NCBI RefSeq assembly: GCF_020035535.1 | Contig: NZ_CP083350.1 | Location: 1,312,501-1,376,500 of the forward strand | DNA: 64,000 nucleotides | From: Ensifer adhaerens | Lineage (GTDB): Bacteria; Pseudomonadota; Alphaproteobacteria; Rhizobiales; Rhizobiaceae | Direction: 5' to 3' | Part shown: one piece after another, positions 1 through 8,622 of the stretch | Layout: every line of letters starts with the position of its first letter | Position numbering within the stretch: the stretch's first letter is position 1 | The notes under the pieces: generated by a model | Told to the model about the DNA's origin: nothing | Databases searched by the model: none | The model's input: the letters and a program-made list of their open reading frames with translations, nothing else | Made by a program: the position numbers and the translations under genes

Positions 1-1466
1 GAGCTTCCGGTGTCTCGAAGTCTTTTGGTCGACACATTGCCCTACAGAACGTCAACTTAGATATCCATGCTGGTGAAGTCCATTTCGTGATGGGCGAGAA
101 TGGCGCTGGAAAGTCGACGCTGATGAACATCCTCAGCGGTGCGTTACGCGCGGATGCTGGGTCTATATTACTTGACGGGGTCGAGGTCTCCTTCTCAGGG
201 CCGTCAACGGCCAAGGCCGCCGGGATCGCGGTGATCCATCAAGAACTTGCACTTGTTCCGCACCTTAACGTTATCGAAAACGTGATGCTAGGACGCGAAA
301 TTCGGGGAGTAGTTCCAGGACTGATTAGTCGCAAGCGCGAGTTTGAAGCGGCACAAGGGATACTTCAACGACTTGGGTTTTCGGATGATCTTCGAACGCC
401 AGTCCACCGCCTGTCAACCGGCAAGCAGCAGCTGATAGAAATCGCAAAGGCGCTTTCACAGAGCGCCCGTATCCTGATCATGGACGAGCCAACAGCGTCA
501 ATTGCTGAGAATGATTGCGAGAACCTCTATTCCATCATCGCAGACCTCAAGCGCTCGGGAGTCGGCATCGTCTATATTTCTCATCGTATGAAGGAAGTGG
601 ATCGATTGGCTGACCGCGTCAGCATCTTGCGTGATGGACAGTTAGTGGGTTCGTCGCTTCGGGCTGAAACGACACAGGATTTGATCATTCAACAAATGAT
701 CGGCCGAAACGCCGAGGCAGTGTTCACCCGTTCCGCTTTCTCGGCGCGCGGAGATACACTCGTCAAGTTGGAACAAGTTTGCTCATCGGCCGGTCTGAAA
801 AATGTCTCCTTGGAAGTAAGCAGAGGGGAAATTGTGGGGCTAGCTGGACTAATGGGTTCCGGCAGAACCGAAGTCGCCCGAGCTATCTTTGGTGCAGACA
901 AAATCACCTCCGGCTCCCTTTGGTTCAAGGGGGAAGCCAGCGATCCAACGCCGCGAATGTCGGTCAAAAAGGGCATTGCATTTGTTCCAGAGGATCGCAA
1001 GGGACAGGGACTCGCGACAGAGCGGACGATTGGAGAGAATTTGGTCCTACCGTCTCTCTGGAAATTGTTTCCCTCGGGCGTCATCGTTCACAAATGTTGC
1101 AGAGAATTGGCGAAGGAGATCTTCGATAAGCTCCAGATCTCAGCCAGGGGGCCGTCGCAACTTGCGCGCAAACTGAGTGGCGGCAATCAGCAGAAGGTTG
1201 TTCTTGGTAAGTGGTTGCCACTGGATTGCGACCTTTTCCTCATCGACGAACCGACCCGCGGAATCGACATCGGTGCAAAAGGCGAAATCCTGAAAATCCT
1301 CGAGCATCTCGTCACTGAAGGGAAGGGAGTGCTGCTGATATCTTCCGAGCTCCCGGAGCTCATCAGCGCTTGCGATCGCGTTTACGTCATGCGGGACCAT
1401 TCCGTAGCCGGCTGCCTATCGGGGAACCAGATAACGGAAGCCGAGATCATGAGGTTAACAGTCTGA
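1..1466 (+). CDS. Sugar ABC importer ATPase (RbsA/XylG type), 5' partial
   Basis: Energises import of a monosaccharide-like substrate at the inner face of the cytoplasmic membrane. The frame is open from base 3, so the true start lies before the window; the first internal start codons are GTG 87 and ATG 90. It is a tandem two-ATPase protein. The N-terminal half has P-loop GENGAGKST, an LSTGKQQ signature and Walker B ILIMDEPTA. The C-terminal half has the degenerate first loop GLMGSGRTE usual in this family, a canonical LSGGNQQK signature and Walker B LFLIDEPTRG. Its stop overlaps the next permease start by one base, so the four genes to 4436 form an operon. The family is certain; the sugar is not determinable from sequence. 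Confidence 0.93.
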   Translation, partial: ASGVSKSFGRHIALQNVNLDIHAGEVHFVMGENGAGKSTLMNILSGALRADAGSILLDGVEVSFSGPSTAKAAGIAVIHQELALVPHLNVIENVMLGREIRGVVPGLISRKREFEAAQGILQRLGFSDDLRTPVHRLSTGKQQLIEIAKALSQSARILIMDEPTASIAENDCENLYSIIADLKRSGVGIVYISHRMKEVDRLADRVSILRDGQLVGSSLRAETTQDLIIQQMIGRNAEAVFTRSAFSARGDTLVKLEQVCSSAGLKNVSLEVSRGEIVGLAGLMGSGRTEVARAIFGADKITSGSLWFKGEASDPTPRMSVKKGIAFVPEDRKGQGLATERTIGENLVLPSLWKLFPSGVIVHKCCRELAKEIFDKLQISARGPSQLARKLSGGNQQKVVLGKWLPLDCDLFLIDEPTRGIDIGAKGEILKILEHLVTEGKGVLLISSELPELISACDRVYVMRDHSVAGCLSGNQITEAEIMRLTV

Positions 1467-2449
1467 TGAGTAGAATGATGCTTCAAAACGTACAAGGGGC
1501 CTCGTGGCGGCTTCGACGTCTTGCCAGCGGACGCGCTGCAGGTGCACTCGTGGTACTGCTTATACTTATTCCGCTATTTTCCACTGTCACCGAACACTTT
1601 CTGACTTATCAGAACGTGATCAATATTGGGTTGCAGAGCTCAATACTTTTGATTGTGGCCTTGCCCGTGACGCTTGTGATTTTGACGGAAGGCTTGGATC
1701 TTTCGCCTGGTTCCGTCGTAAGTCTCTGCAGCGTCGTGTTGGCACTTCTCTTGGTTTCCGGGTACTCGTTGGGCGTGGCCAGTGTGCTGGCCATCTGCGT
1801 TGGCTTTCTCTTCGGTTGCGCAAACGGTTTTTTGATAGCAGGCTTGGGAATGCCACCTTTCGTGGTGACGCTGGGTGTCTCAGGCATCGCGTATGGCATC
1901 GCGCTCGTCGTAACGGGGGGGAACGCGGTTTCCAATCTGGGCGAAGAATTGTCAGCGTTCAGCTCGTTTGAAATCGCCGGCGTACCTTTGTTGATTTATG
2001 TCGCGCTGGGAAGCTACCTCGCTGTGCATACGGTCCTGTACTGGACGCCTTTTGGCCGTTATGTTTTTGCGGTTGGCGGGAATTCCCATGCGCTTCGTTT
2101 GGCCGGCGTCAATGTTTTTCGGGTCCATGTAGCTGTATACGCGGTGCTGGGAGCGGCATGTGGTCTGGCGGCTCTATGCCTAATCGGCCGAACGAACGCG
2201 GCGCATCCGTCAATTGCATTGGGAACCGAGTTTGACGCTATCGCAGCTGTCGTACTCGGCGGGACCACCTTCGAACGTGGAAACGGTTCGCTGCCGGGCA
2301 CCGTGCTAGGTGTAATCGTGATAGGTGTTCTCCGCAACGGTCTTAACCTTCTGGCAATTGATACGTCGGTGCAGGTCATCGCGATCGGCGCGCTTGTGCT
2401 CATCGTACAGATTTTCGATCGCTTTTTCCGAAACGAGGGCGAGCAATGA
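1466..2449 (+). CDS. Sugar ABC importer permease 1 (RbsC family)
   Basis: Inner-membrane channel subunit of the monosaccharide importer, 327 aa, with eight or more hydrophobic segments. The family signature regions are visible: EGLDLSPGSVVSL in the first third and AAVVLGGTTFERGNGSLPGT near the C-terminus. I place the start at ATG 1466, which overlaps the ATPase stop (TGATG). A longer frame from 1370 would run inside the ATPase gene and adds a hydrophilic, arginine-rich stretch unlike the family. It overlaps the second permease by 4 bases (ATGA). Two different RbsC-type permeases next to one ATPase suggest a heterodimeric channel, as in YtfT/YjfF-type galactofuranose systems. Confidence 0.92.
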   Translation: MSRMMLQNVQGASWRLRRLASGRAAGALVVLLILIPLFSTVTEHFLTYQNVINIGLQSSILLIVALPVTLVILTEGLDLSPGSVVSLCSVVLALLLVSGYSLGVASVLAICVGFLFGCANGFLIAGLGMPPFVVTLGVSGIAYGIALVVTGGNAVSNLGEELSAFSSFEIAGVPLLIYVALGSYLAVHTVLYWTPFGRYVFAVGGNSHALRLAGVNVFRVHVAVYAVLGAACGLAALCLIGRTNAAHPSIALGTEFDAIAAVVLGGTTFERGNGSLPGTVLGVIVIGVLRNGLNLLAIDTSVQVIAIGALVLIVQIFDRFFRNEGEQ

Positions 2450-3438
2450 TTACCCAGGACATCAAAAAAGAACCACAGCGCTTTTCGGTTACACCTGAGC
2501 ACATCAGCCCGGAAGTGTACGCGTCAATAGCCAGGATCGGCCTCGTTCTTATCATCTTTTTCGCAGTCTCGTTGACCAATCCGAATTTCTTTAGTTGGTT
2601 CAATGTACTGAGTATCTTGCGCCAATCCAGCTTTTTGTTCGTCCTGGCATCCGGAGCCACATTGGTTTTGATTGCCGGGGGTATCGACCTCTCCGTCGGC
2701 GCGACCGTGAGCTTGTCGGCTGCCGTCTGTGCCATGGTTCTCCAATCTACGGGTTCCACAGTTCTGGGGATTGGCTCGGCCATCGCAGTTGGGCTGGCTG
2801 TTGGGATTGTAAACGGCCTCCTCATCGCGATCCTGCGTCTACGGCCATTTTTGGTCACATACGGGATGCTGTGGGTGGTATCTGGTACCGGCCTTTGGCT
2901 GATGGCGGGAACTCCCATAACCGGTTTCCCAGCGGCTTTTCGGAGCGTCGGAAGCGGGTTCATCCTCGGAGTGCCAGTAACAATCATCGTTATGATTGCC
3001 ATTATTTTGATTGGCTCTCCAGCGTTGCGTAGTACCACGTTCGGCACACAGCTGTACATGATGGGATCGAACAAAACCGCAGCGACCCTGTCAGGCGTTC
3101 CGGTGGTTCGGAACCTGCTGATTTCCTACATTCTGAGCGGTGTGGGCGCGGCTGCCGCCGCCATCATATTGCTTGGGCGGGTGAATTCTGCCGACCCAGG
3201 TATGGGCGACTCTTACCTCTTGCCTTGCATGGCAGCGATCCTGATCGGTGGAACATCCTTGTTTGGTGGCGTCGGGACACTTTTGGGCACCGCACTGGGC
3301 GCCATCATTTTAACCACGGTATTGGCGGCGATGAATATGCTCCTCATCCCGTCGCAGTGGCAACCATTGGTGACCGGTGTAGCGCTGATCTTCGCCGTAC
3401 TTGTCGATGCGTTAATGAAGCAACTTCGACAGCAATAA
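2446..3438 (+). CDS. Sugar ABC importer permease 2 (RbsC family)
   Basis: Second inner-membrane permease of the importer, 330 aa. It has the same fold as its neighbour: GGIDLSVGATVSLSAAV early, and AAILIGGTSLFGGVGTLLGT near the end. A hydrophilic N-terminal tail of about 25 residues precedes the first membrane segment. Start ATG 2446 overlaps the preceding stop by 4 bases, indicating translational coupling. It probably pairs with the product of 1466-2449 rather than forming a homodimer, since both are encoded once beside a single ATPase. Confidence 0.92.
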   Translation: MITQDIKKEPQRFSVTPEHISPEVYASIARIGLVLIIFFAVSLTNPNFFSWFNVLSILRQSSFLFVLASGATLVLIAGGIDLSVGATVSLSAAVCAMVLQSTGSTVLGIGSAIAVGLAVGIVNGLLIAILRLRPFLVTYGMLWVVSGTGLWLMAGTPITGFPAAFRSVGSGFILGVPVTIIVMIAIILIGSPALRSTTFGTQLYMMGSNKTAATLSGVPVVRNLLISYILSGVGAAAAAIILLGRVNSADPGMGDSYLLPCMAAILIGGTSLFGGVGTLLGTALGAIILTTVLAAMNMLLIPSQWQPLVTGVALIFAVLVDALMKQLRQQ

Positions 3439-3485
3439 GTCGCACGAAATCCGATCGATAGTCGATCGGCACAAGGGAGGAAAAT

Positions 3486-4436
3486 ATGAAAACTGCGGTA
3501 CTTGCGGCATGCTTGGTCTTGGCGGCTACATCAGTTTGGGCCCAAGATTCGAATGAGATCGCCGTATTCACAAAGAACAAGGTTGACCCGTTCTTCGAAG
3601 AAGCACGATACGGGGCCGAAACCAACGCCACTGCATTGGGCCTGAAGGCGGTCCAGTATGCACCGACGCAACCGAACAATTTCCAAGAACAGATATCCGA
3701 GGTGGAAGATGCAATCGTTCGGAAGCCTAGGGGGATGCTCTTCGTCCCAGTTGATACACAAGGGCTGAAGCCTTCGGTCGCCAAGGTAAAGAAAAGCGGC
3801 ATTCCTATCGTGAACTTCATTGATAAGGGAGTCGGCGATTACGATGGTTTCGTGGTTTACGACGATCGCAAGCTTGGGCGAGATGTTACCGAGGTCATGG
3901 CCAAAGCTATGAACGGCAAGGGTAACGTGATCATCATCGAAGGCATCAAAGGATCTCCGACGAGCGATAATCGCACCGCTGGCGCACTTGAGGCACTGAA
4001 GAACTACCCCGATATCAAGGTTCTCGCAATTCAGCCGGCGAACTATCAGCGCGGCCAGGCACTGCAGGTCACTGAAAATCTCCTTCAGCAGTTTCCCGAC
4101 ATCAATGGAGTCGTCGGGGACTCCGATAATATGGCTCTTGCTGCACTCGAGGCATTCGCTTCAGCGGGAAGACCGCAACCATTTGTGGTGAGCATGGATG
4201 GTACTGTTGACGGCGTTAACTCAGTGCGGGACGGCGGCTTGCTCGCTGTAACGGAGTTCTCGGGCTTCACGATGGGCTGCATCGGCGTCGAGATGCTTGA
4301 TAAGCTGAGCAAGGGGGAAAAGGTGAAGAACGATATCACCCTCGAAGCGCCAGTGATCACCAAAGCGAATGCGGACGGTTTTGGTCAGCCGCTTAAGGAA
4401 CGCAAATGCAAAACCATTGCGGACCTCGGCTACTAA
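3486..4436 (+). CDS. Periplasmic sugar-binding protein (RbsB/YtfQ type)
   Basis: Binds the substrate in the periplasm and delivers it to the two permeases. A typical Sec signal peptide occupies about residues 1-20 (cleavage likely after SVWA). The mature protein follows the Peripla_BP_4 pattern: an early NNFQEQISEVEDAI strand-helix, IPIVNFIDKGV, and VVGDSDNMALAALEA before the hinge, ending with VSMDGTVDGVNSV. Total 316 aa, normal for the family. The ribosome site GGGAGGAAAAT lies just before ATG 3486. A strong hairpin follows the gene (4447-4480), consistent with it being the last and most highly translated member of the operon. Ligand unknown; the GMC dehydrogenases downstream hint at a sugar or polyol. 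Confidence 0.92.
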   Translation: MKTAVLAACLVLAATSVWAQDSNEIAVFTKNKVDPFFEEARYGAETNATALGLKAVQYAPTQPNNFQEQISEVEDAIVRKPRGMLFVPVDTQGLKPSVAKVKKSGIPIVNFIDKGVGDYDGFVVYDDRKLGRDVTEVMAKAMNGKGNVIIIEGIKGSPTSDNRTAGALEALKNYPDIKVLAIQPANYQRGQALQVTENLLQQFPDINGVVGDSDNMALAALEAFASAGRPQPFVVSMDGTVDGVNSVRDGGLLAVTEFSGFTMGCIGVEMLDKLSKGEKVKNDITLEAPVITKANADGFGQPLKERKCKTIADLGY

Positions 4437-4446
4437 AATGAGAAGG

Positions 4447-4480
4447 CTCTGGCGCGCCCGGACTAGTCGGCGCGCCAGAG
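4447..4480 (+). terminator. Hairpin terminator after the sugar ABC operon
   Basis: Perfect 12-bp inverted repeat (CTCTGGCGCGCC, 4447-4458, with its complement at 4469-4480) around a 10-base loop, followed by a weak T-rich run (tttagtt). It sits 10 bases after the binding-protein stop. Probably an intrinsic terminator or mRNA 3'-end stabiliser; the short T run makes efficiency uncertain. Confidence 0.7.
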
Positions 4481-4548
4481 TTTAGTTAATCAGTCCGTCT
4501 GCTCTCCGAGACCGCGAATGCGGCTGGTTTCCGTGGGTTTGAGGCAAT

Positions 4549-5970
4549 ATGTCCAGGCAACTCAGTTCTGAAGTAATTGTTGTAGGCTCCGGCGCCGGCG
4601 CATCTGCGGTCGCGGGCGAACTAGCCGCGGCGGGCGTTGACGTACTCGTTCTTGAGGCTGGCTCCAAGAGATTCGATCCCGCTGGAGCGCATATACGTAA
4701 TGTTTTTACATCTGAGGATGACCTGTCTCGAGTCGCAGATGTCATTTACGACGAGATATTGACCTATCCAAGTTACGCGAAGCATCCGATCGGTACGCTT
4801 TTCGACCTGAAGGTGGCCCACATACTTGGTGGCATGTTCTCGCTTTGGATGGGTAATTGCCCGGTCCCGGACCCGAAGGAACTGCCCGAGTGGCTTCCAT
4901 TCGCAGAGTGGGCGCCCTATTTTGATCGTGCGCATCGACTCATGCTTATCGATGAGACTGGCGGCGGCGGAAGTGCGATGTTCGCATCCCTTCTCAGCCG
5001 TGTTGAAGCCGCATTGGGAGAGCGCCAAGCAGAAAGAAAAATTCGCCCCATGCCGTTGGCTGCGCAGCGAAATGGAACTGCGCTCAAGTTCACGTCGGCA
5101 AACGAGCTCTTTTTTCGCGGTAACGAACCACGCGCCAACCTTCGAATTCTGACCGACCATATCGTTCAAGAAGTACTTGTAGATGGCGCAAGAGCGATCG
5201 GAGTGAAAGCTACGAACAGGGAGGCTCCTGCAAGCTCAATGGACCTAAGGGCGGACGTCGTTGTCGTCTGCGGTGGCACTGTCGGTTCCGCAAAGATTCT
5301 TGCCGGATCGCGCCTAGAGACGAGCGAGGCGCTTGGCCGATACATTCACGAGCATGCCTGCATCGGTTCGCGCGTCACGCTGAATTCAGAGCTCCGGCAA
5401 TTGGTTCACGACGACGAGCCGATCTACTCGATCTGGGTGCCATATTCTTCGACCCATCCCTGGCAGAATGAATTGTGCCGGTTCACTCTCAGTTCGGACG
5501 GTACTCGTCTCGCTCAGGGGGTGAGAGAGGTCGACACGTCCGACATATTTACTTTCGTTCCGATTGATGTCTCAAGAGAAAATCGATTCGTGTTCGATGA
5601 GACAAATTTGGATCCGTTTGGCTTGCCAAATGTATCTGCTGACTTCCGTTTGTCGGTTTGTGATCACAGGCGTATCAGCGCAGCACTAGGCGAACATTTC
5701 CTCATAGCCGCCGAAGTGGGGGATTTGGACAGGGGCTGGCAACCCTTTCTCTATCCCGGCGGCGGATCCACCCATTTCATGGGTTCGTGCAGGATGGGGG
5801 AGAAAGACGACGGGACTTCAGTCGTCGATCGGTTTGGAAAATTGTGGGGCTACGAAGGAATCTTTGTTGCCGACAACTCCGTGTTGGGAACCTCGAATGC
5901 TGGAAATCCAACATTTACCACAGTAGCGCAGGCGCTGCGTACGGCAGACAGAATTCTCGGCAGAATTTAG
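4549..5970 (+). CDS. GMC-family flavoprotein oxidoreductase
   Basis: Predicted FAD-dependent dehydrogenase or oxidase of an alcohol or sugar hydroxyl, 473 aa, with no signal peptide. The N-terminal nucleotide fold has VVGSGAGASA at about residues 11-20 and LEAGS at the end of the second strand. The C-terminal substrate domain carries THFMGSCRMG with the likely catalytic His at about residue 409 and GNPTFTTVAQ with Asn at about residue 453, the His/Asn pair of pyranose-oxidase-like GMC enzymes. It follows the sugar importer after a terminator, so it may have its own promoter. The importer and the next GMC gene suggest oxidation of an imported polyol or sugar; the substrate is inference. Confidence 0.85.
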   Translation: MSRQLSSEVIVVGSGAGASAVAGELAAAGVDVLVLEAGSKRFDPAGAHIRNVFTSEDDLSRVADVIYDEILTYPSYAKHPIGTLFDLKVAHILGGMFSLWMGNCPVPDPKELPEWLPFAEWAPYFDRAHRLMLIDETGGGGSAMFASLLSRVEAALGERQAERKIRPMPLAAQRNGTALKFTSANELFFRGNEPRANLRILTDHIVQEVLVDGARAIGVKATNREAPASSMDLRADVVVVCGGTVGSAKILAGSRLETSEALGRYIHEHACIGSRVTLNSELRQLVHDDEPIYSIWVPYSSTHPWQNELCRFTLSSDGTRLAQGVREVDTSDIFTFVPIDVSRENRFVFDETNLDPFGLPNVSADFRLSVCDHRRISAALGEHFLIAAEVGDLDRGWQPFLYPGGGSTHFMGSCRMGEKDDGTSVVDRFGKLWGYEGIFVADNSVLGTSNAGNPTFTTVAQALRTADRILGRI

Positions 5971-6042
5971 CCGTCCACCGGGAAGGACGTCGGGCTTGGA
6001 GGTCTAGTCCGGACGCGTATGCAGTGCAGATCGGGGAACGAT

Positions 6043-7626
6043 ATGTTGAAAGATCACTATGATTACATCATCGTCGGAGCTGGGGCCGCTGGATGCGTTC
6101 TTGCCAGCCGTCTGAGTGAAGACGAGGGAGCCCAGGTTCTCTTGGTAGAGCAGGGGGCGAGTTCAAACTCATTGCTAGTCAATATGCCGGCTGCGGTGGG
6201 AGCTGCGATAAACACCGGACGGTTCAGTCAGGTTTTCGATGACGAAGATGCTGGGGGCGGGAGTGGCTTGAGCCAAATTCAAGGTCGTACGCTCGGGGGC
6301 TCCACGGCCATCAACGGGATGATGTACGTTAGGGGGAACCCGGCGGACTACGATGAGTGGGCTCTAGCGGGATGCGAAGGTTGGGCCTATCGCGATGTTC
6401 TGCCCTATTTCCTCAAAGCTGAAGGGCATTGTTCCAGGGAAGGACAATTCCACAGCCAGGATGGGCCTTTAGGTGTGTCGTCGCCAAATAGAGTTGCGCT
6501 CTCTCCCACGCAAACTGGGTTTTTGCAGGCCGCGACGGACGCAGGCTACATGACAACGGACGATTTTAACGGAGCTCGACAGGAAGGTTTTGGCCTTTAT
6601 GATCGAACAACGAGCAAGGGGGTACGCTCAAGCGCATATCGCGCATACATTGTTAAAAGTGAGCCCAGAGAAAACATCACCGTCGCCGCATCCTGCAAAG
6701 TAACCCGCATCGAAATCGACAACGAACGGGCTCAAGGTATCAGAGTTCGCAATGGCATGACGGAACGATCTATTCGGGCCGGCGAAGTTATAATCTGCGC
6801 TGGGGCATACCAATCCCCTCAATTGCTTATGCTATCGGGAATTGGCGACAAAACGAAGCTCGAACCGCTGGGAGTCCGCGTCGTGGTAGATGCGCCTGGT
6901 GTAGGGGCGAATTTACAGAACCATCCGGATATTACCGTCCAGTATCGCACGCCGAGTAATGCGCTTTTCGGTGCCGATCGTTTCCCAAGAAAGCAATTAA
7001 TCGGTCTGCAGTGGCTGTTGAGCGGAACAGGAGTTGGTGCCAGTAATCTTTACGAGGTTGGTGGCTTTGTTCGAAGCCGCGTTGAGTGCGCTAATCCGGA
7101 TTTACAATTGACCTTGTTCGATCTGGCGTTGGAACCGGGAACCATGATGTCGCGCCCGTACCCCGGTTTCCAGATTCATATCACCCTCGTCAAGCCCGAA
7201 AGCCGCGGCGAGGTGGCGCTCCGATCGGTGTCGCCTGACGACCCGCCAATTATCAGGCTGAACTACCTATCGTCCTCCCAAGACTTGGCAGCTTTACGAT
7301 CCGGTCTGAATGTTGTGCGGGGTATTGCCGCGCAACGAGCGTTCAACGGTATTGAAACATATCCGGGGCCCTTCATTCAGAGCAATACTGAAATCGACGA
7401 TTGGATCCGAACCAAGCTAGCGAGCTTCTTCCACCCTGTTGGAACGTGCCGGATGGGAAGGGCTGGCGACATTATGACTGTTGTCGATCCCAAATTGAGG
7501 GTTTACGGCGTGTCGAATTTACGGGTGGTGGATGCTTCCGTGATGCCCACAATACCTGCAGGTAACACCTACGCTCCGACGGTAATGGTTGCAGAGAAGG
7601 CGGCAGATATTATCAAGGAAAAGTAG
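6043..7626 (+). CDS. GMC-family dehydrogenase (choline dehydrogenase-like)
   Basis: FAD-dependent alcohol dehydrogenase, 527 aa. It has IIVGAGAAGCVLASRL at the N-terminus, the GMC signature 1 region GRTLGGSTAINGMMYVRG, signature 2 GAYQSPQLLMLSGIG, and the C-terminal active site SFFHPVGTCRMG plus PAGNTYAPTVM. This is the full-length BetA/alkJ-type architecture. I choose ATG 6043 because GGGGA lies 5 bases upstream and the FAD motif follows at the expected distance; an in-frame ATG at 6019 has no good ribosome site. It is 72 bases after the first GMC gene and the two are likely co-transcribed. The two proteins are different GMC subtypes, not a recent duplication. Confidence 0.9.
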   Translation: MLKDHYDYIIVGAGAAGCVLASRLSEDEGAQVLLVEQGASSNSLLVNMPAAVGAAINTGRFSQVFDDEDAGGGSGLSQIQGRTLGGSTAINGMMYVRGNPADYDEWALAGCEGWAYRDVLPYFLKAEGHCSREGQFHSQDGPLGVSSPNRVALSPTQTGFLQAATDAGYMTTDDFNGARQEGFGLYDRTTSKGVRSSAYRAYIVKSEPRENITVAASCKVTRIEIDNERAQGIRVRNGMTERSIRAGEVIICAGAYQSPQLLMLSGIGDKTKLEPLGVRVVVDAPGVGANLQNHPDITVQYRTPSNALFGADRFPRKQLIGLQWLLSGTGVGASNLYEVGGFVRSRVECANPDLQLTLFDLALEPGTMMSRPYPGFQIHITLVKPESRGEVALRSVSPDDPPIIRLNYLSSSQDLAALRSGLNVVRGIAAQRAFNGIETYPGPFIQSNTEIDDWIRTKLASFFHPVGTCRMGRAGDIMTVVDPKLRVYGVSNLRVVDASVMPTIPAGNTYAPTVMVAEKAADIIKEK

Positions 7627-7816
7627 CGGTCGGACCGTCGACCACTAACGGACTGGTGCCAACGGGTGATCCAACAGTTCCGAAGTTATCTTATTGGATT
7701 ATCAGAATGAGAATTCTCGCCCTTGAACGGTATCGGCGAAGTGAAAAAACTTTATCTGTTTCGCGCCAAGTCACTCCTTAGTGGTGTGGACGGACACTTT
7801 TCTATGGGAGGGAAAA

Positions 7817-8155
7817 ATGAATATACTTGAATACAGCGTGTTGTGGTCGATGGCCGCCTTGTTCGCAATATCTGCTAGCTTGAATCTTACCGGTCCCAAC
7901 TTCGTCAAAGAGGAGTTTGAGAACTGGAATTATCCGTTTTGGTTGAGATACGCAGTTGGCGCATGCGAAATAGCAGCAGCCATCGCATTCCTCGTGCCTG
8001 GATGGAGCGGCTATGGCGCTCTCGTAGCGCTTACCATTTTAACCGGTGTTCTGTTCTCATTGTTTAAAACGAGTGAATGGCTCCGTATGATGCTGCCCGC
8101 ACTCATGTTCGCCATCAGCATCGGCGTACTTCTCCAGAATTGGAACGGCACTTGA
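7817..8155 (+). CDS. DoxX-like small membrane protein
   Basis: A 112-aa integral membrane protein with about four hydrophobic helices. The pattern (short first helix, LRYAVGACEIAAAIAFLVPG second helix, EWLRMMLPALMFA last helix) fits the DoxX/DoxD-like superfamily. These proteins are often encoded beside oxidoreductases and have no single assigned function. Start ATG 7817 is preceded by GGGAGGGAAAA; an upstream in-frame GTG at 7781 lacks one. It lies 190 bases after the GMC dehydrogenase on the same strand; a role in electron transfer to the membrane is possible but not shown. Confidence 0.7.
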   Translation: MNILEYSVLWSMAALFAISASLNLTGPNFVKEEFENWNYPFWLRYAVGACEIAAAIAFLVPGWSGYGALVALTILTGVLFSLFKTSEWLRMMLPALMFAISIGVLLQNWNGT

Positions 8156-8225
8156 GCATTTCGATCAATGTCGATGGCATCTAGACAAAGGTTCGGTGTC
8201 AATAGGAAAACACAAACTCCAACCC

Positions 8226-8240
8226 GTTGTCGCGGGTTGG
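8226..8240 (+). repeat. 15-bp direct repeat, copy 1
   Basis: GTTGTCGCGGGTTGG, identical to 9905-9919. The two copies flank the L-2-hydroxyglutarate oxidase gene about 1.7 kb apart. The similarity fades beyond the 15 bases. Confidence 0.6.
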
Positions 8241-8447
8241 CTGTTTGGATGCAACTGTGTCAGGTGAGACTGAAGCATTCTCTCTGAGACGTTGCGGGGC
8301 GTTAGCAGCAGGTGACGCGACAATCCGCTTCTTTGATTGTGACAGCTCGCCTTGATATGCCCATTTGAGCGGACGGCGATTGCTCGCCACCACTCTTCCT
8401 GGGCATACAGCGGTGGTTAACTCGTGGAAGGCTTGGCCTGCCCGTGA

Positions 8448-8468
8448 AGATCGCTCACACAGCGATCT
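8448..8468. other. Perfect hairpin, 8-bp stem
   Basis: AGATCGCT (8448-8455) and its complement AGCGATCT (8461-8468) around a 5-base loop. There is no T run, so a terminator is not supported. It may be a regulatory or repeat remnant ahead of the oxidase gene. Confidence 0.4.
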
Positions 8469-8622
8469 CGTACGTCACCAGGCCGAGCGGCAGGCGCGGC
8501 CTTAGTTGACGACCTCCTGCGAGATGCCGGGTTTTTGCTGACTTTCAGAAACGCGAAATATCGAGGGCAGCAGATTAGATCTGAAGTTACCGGTTGCGGC
8601 TCTGAGCAGGTGGGTGGGAAGA

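Larger units (their letters stand above)
8156..8622. other. Intergenic stretch without a convincing gene
   Basis: About 465 bases between the DoxX-like gene and the hydroxyglutarate oxidase gene. It holds a 15-base sequence (8226-8240) that recurs after the oxidase gene and a perfect hairpin (8448-8468). A 64-codon open frame on the minus strand (8199-8393) has no ribosome site, no membrane segment and no recognisable motif, so I do not call it a gene. Confidence 0.5.

Noticed and set aside
8199..8393. Small minus-strand open frame upstream of lhgO
   Set aside because: No start signal, no motif, and it overlaps the repeated 15-mer; better regarded as intergenic.
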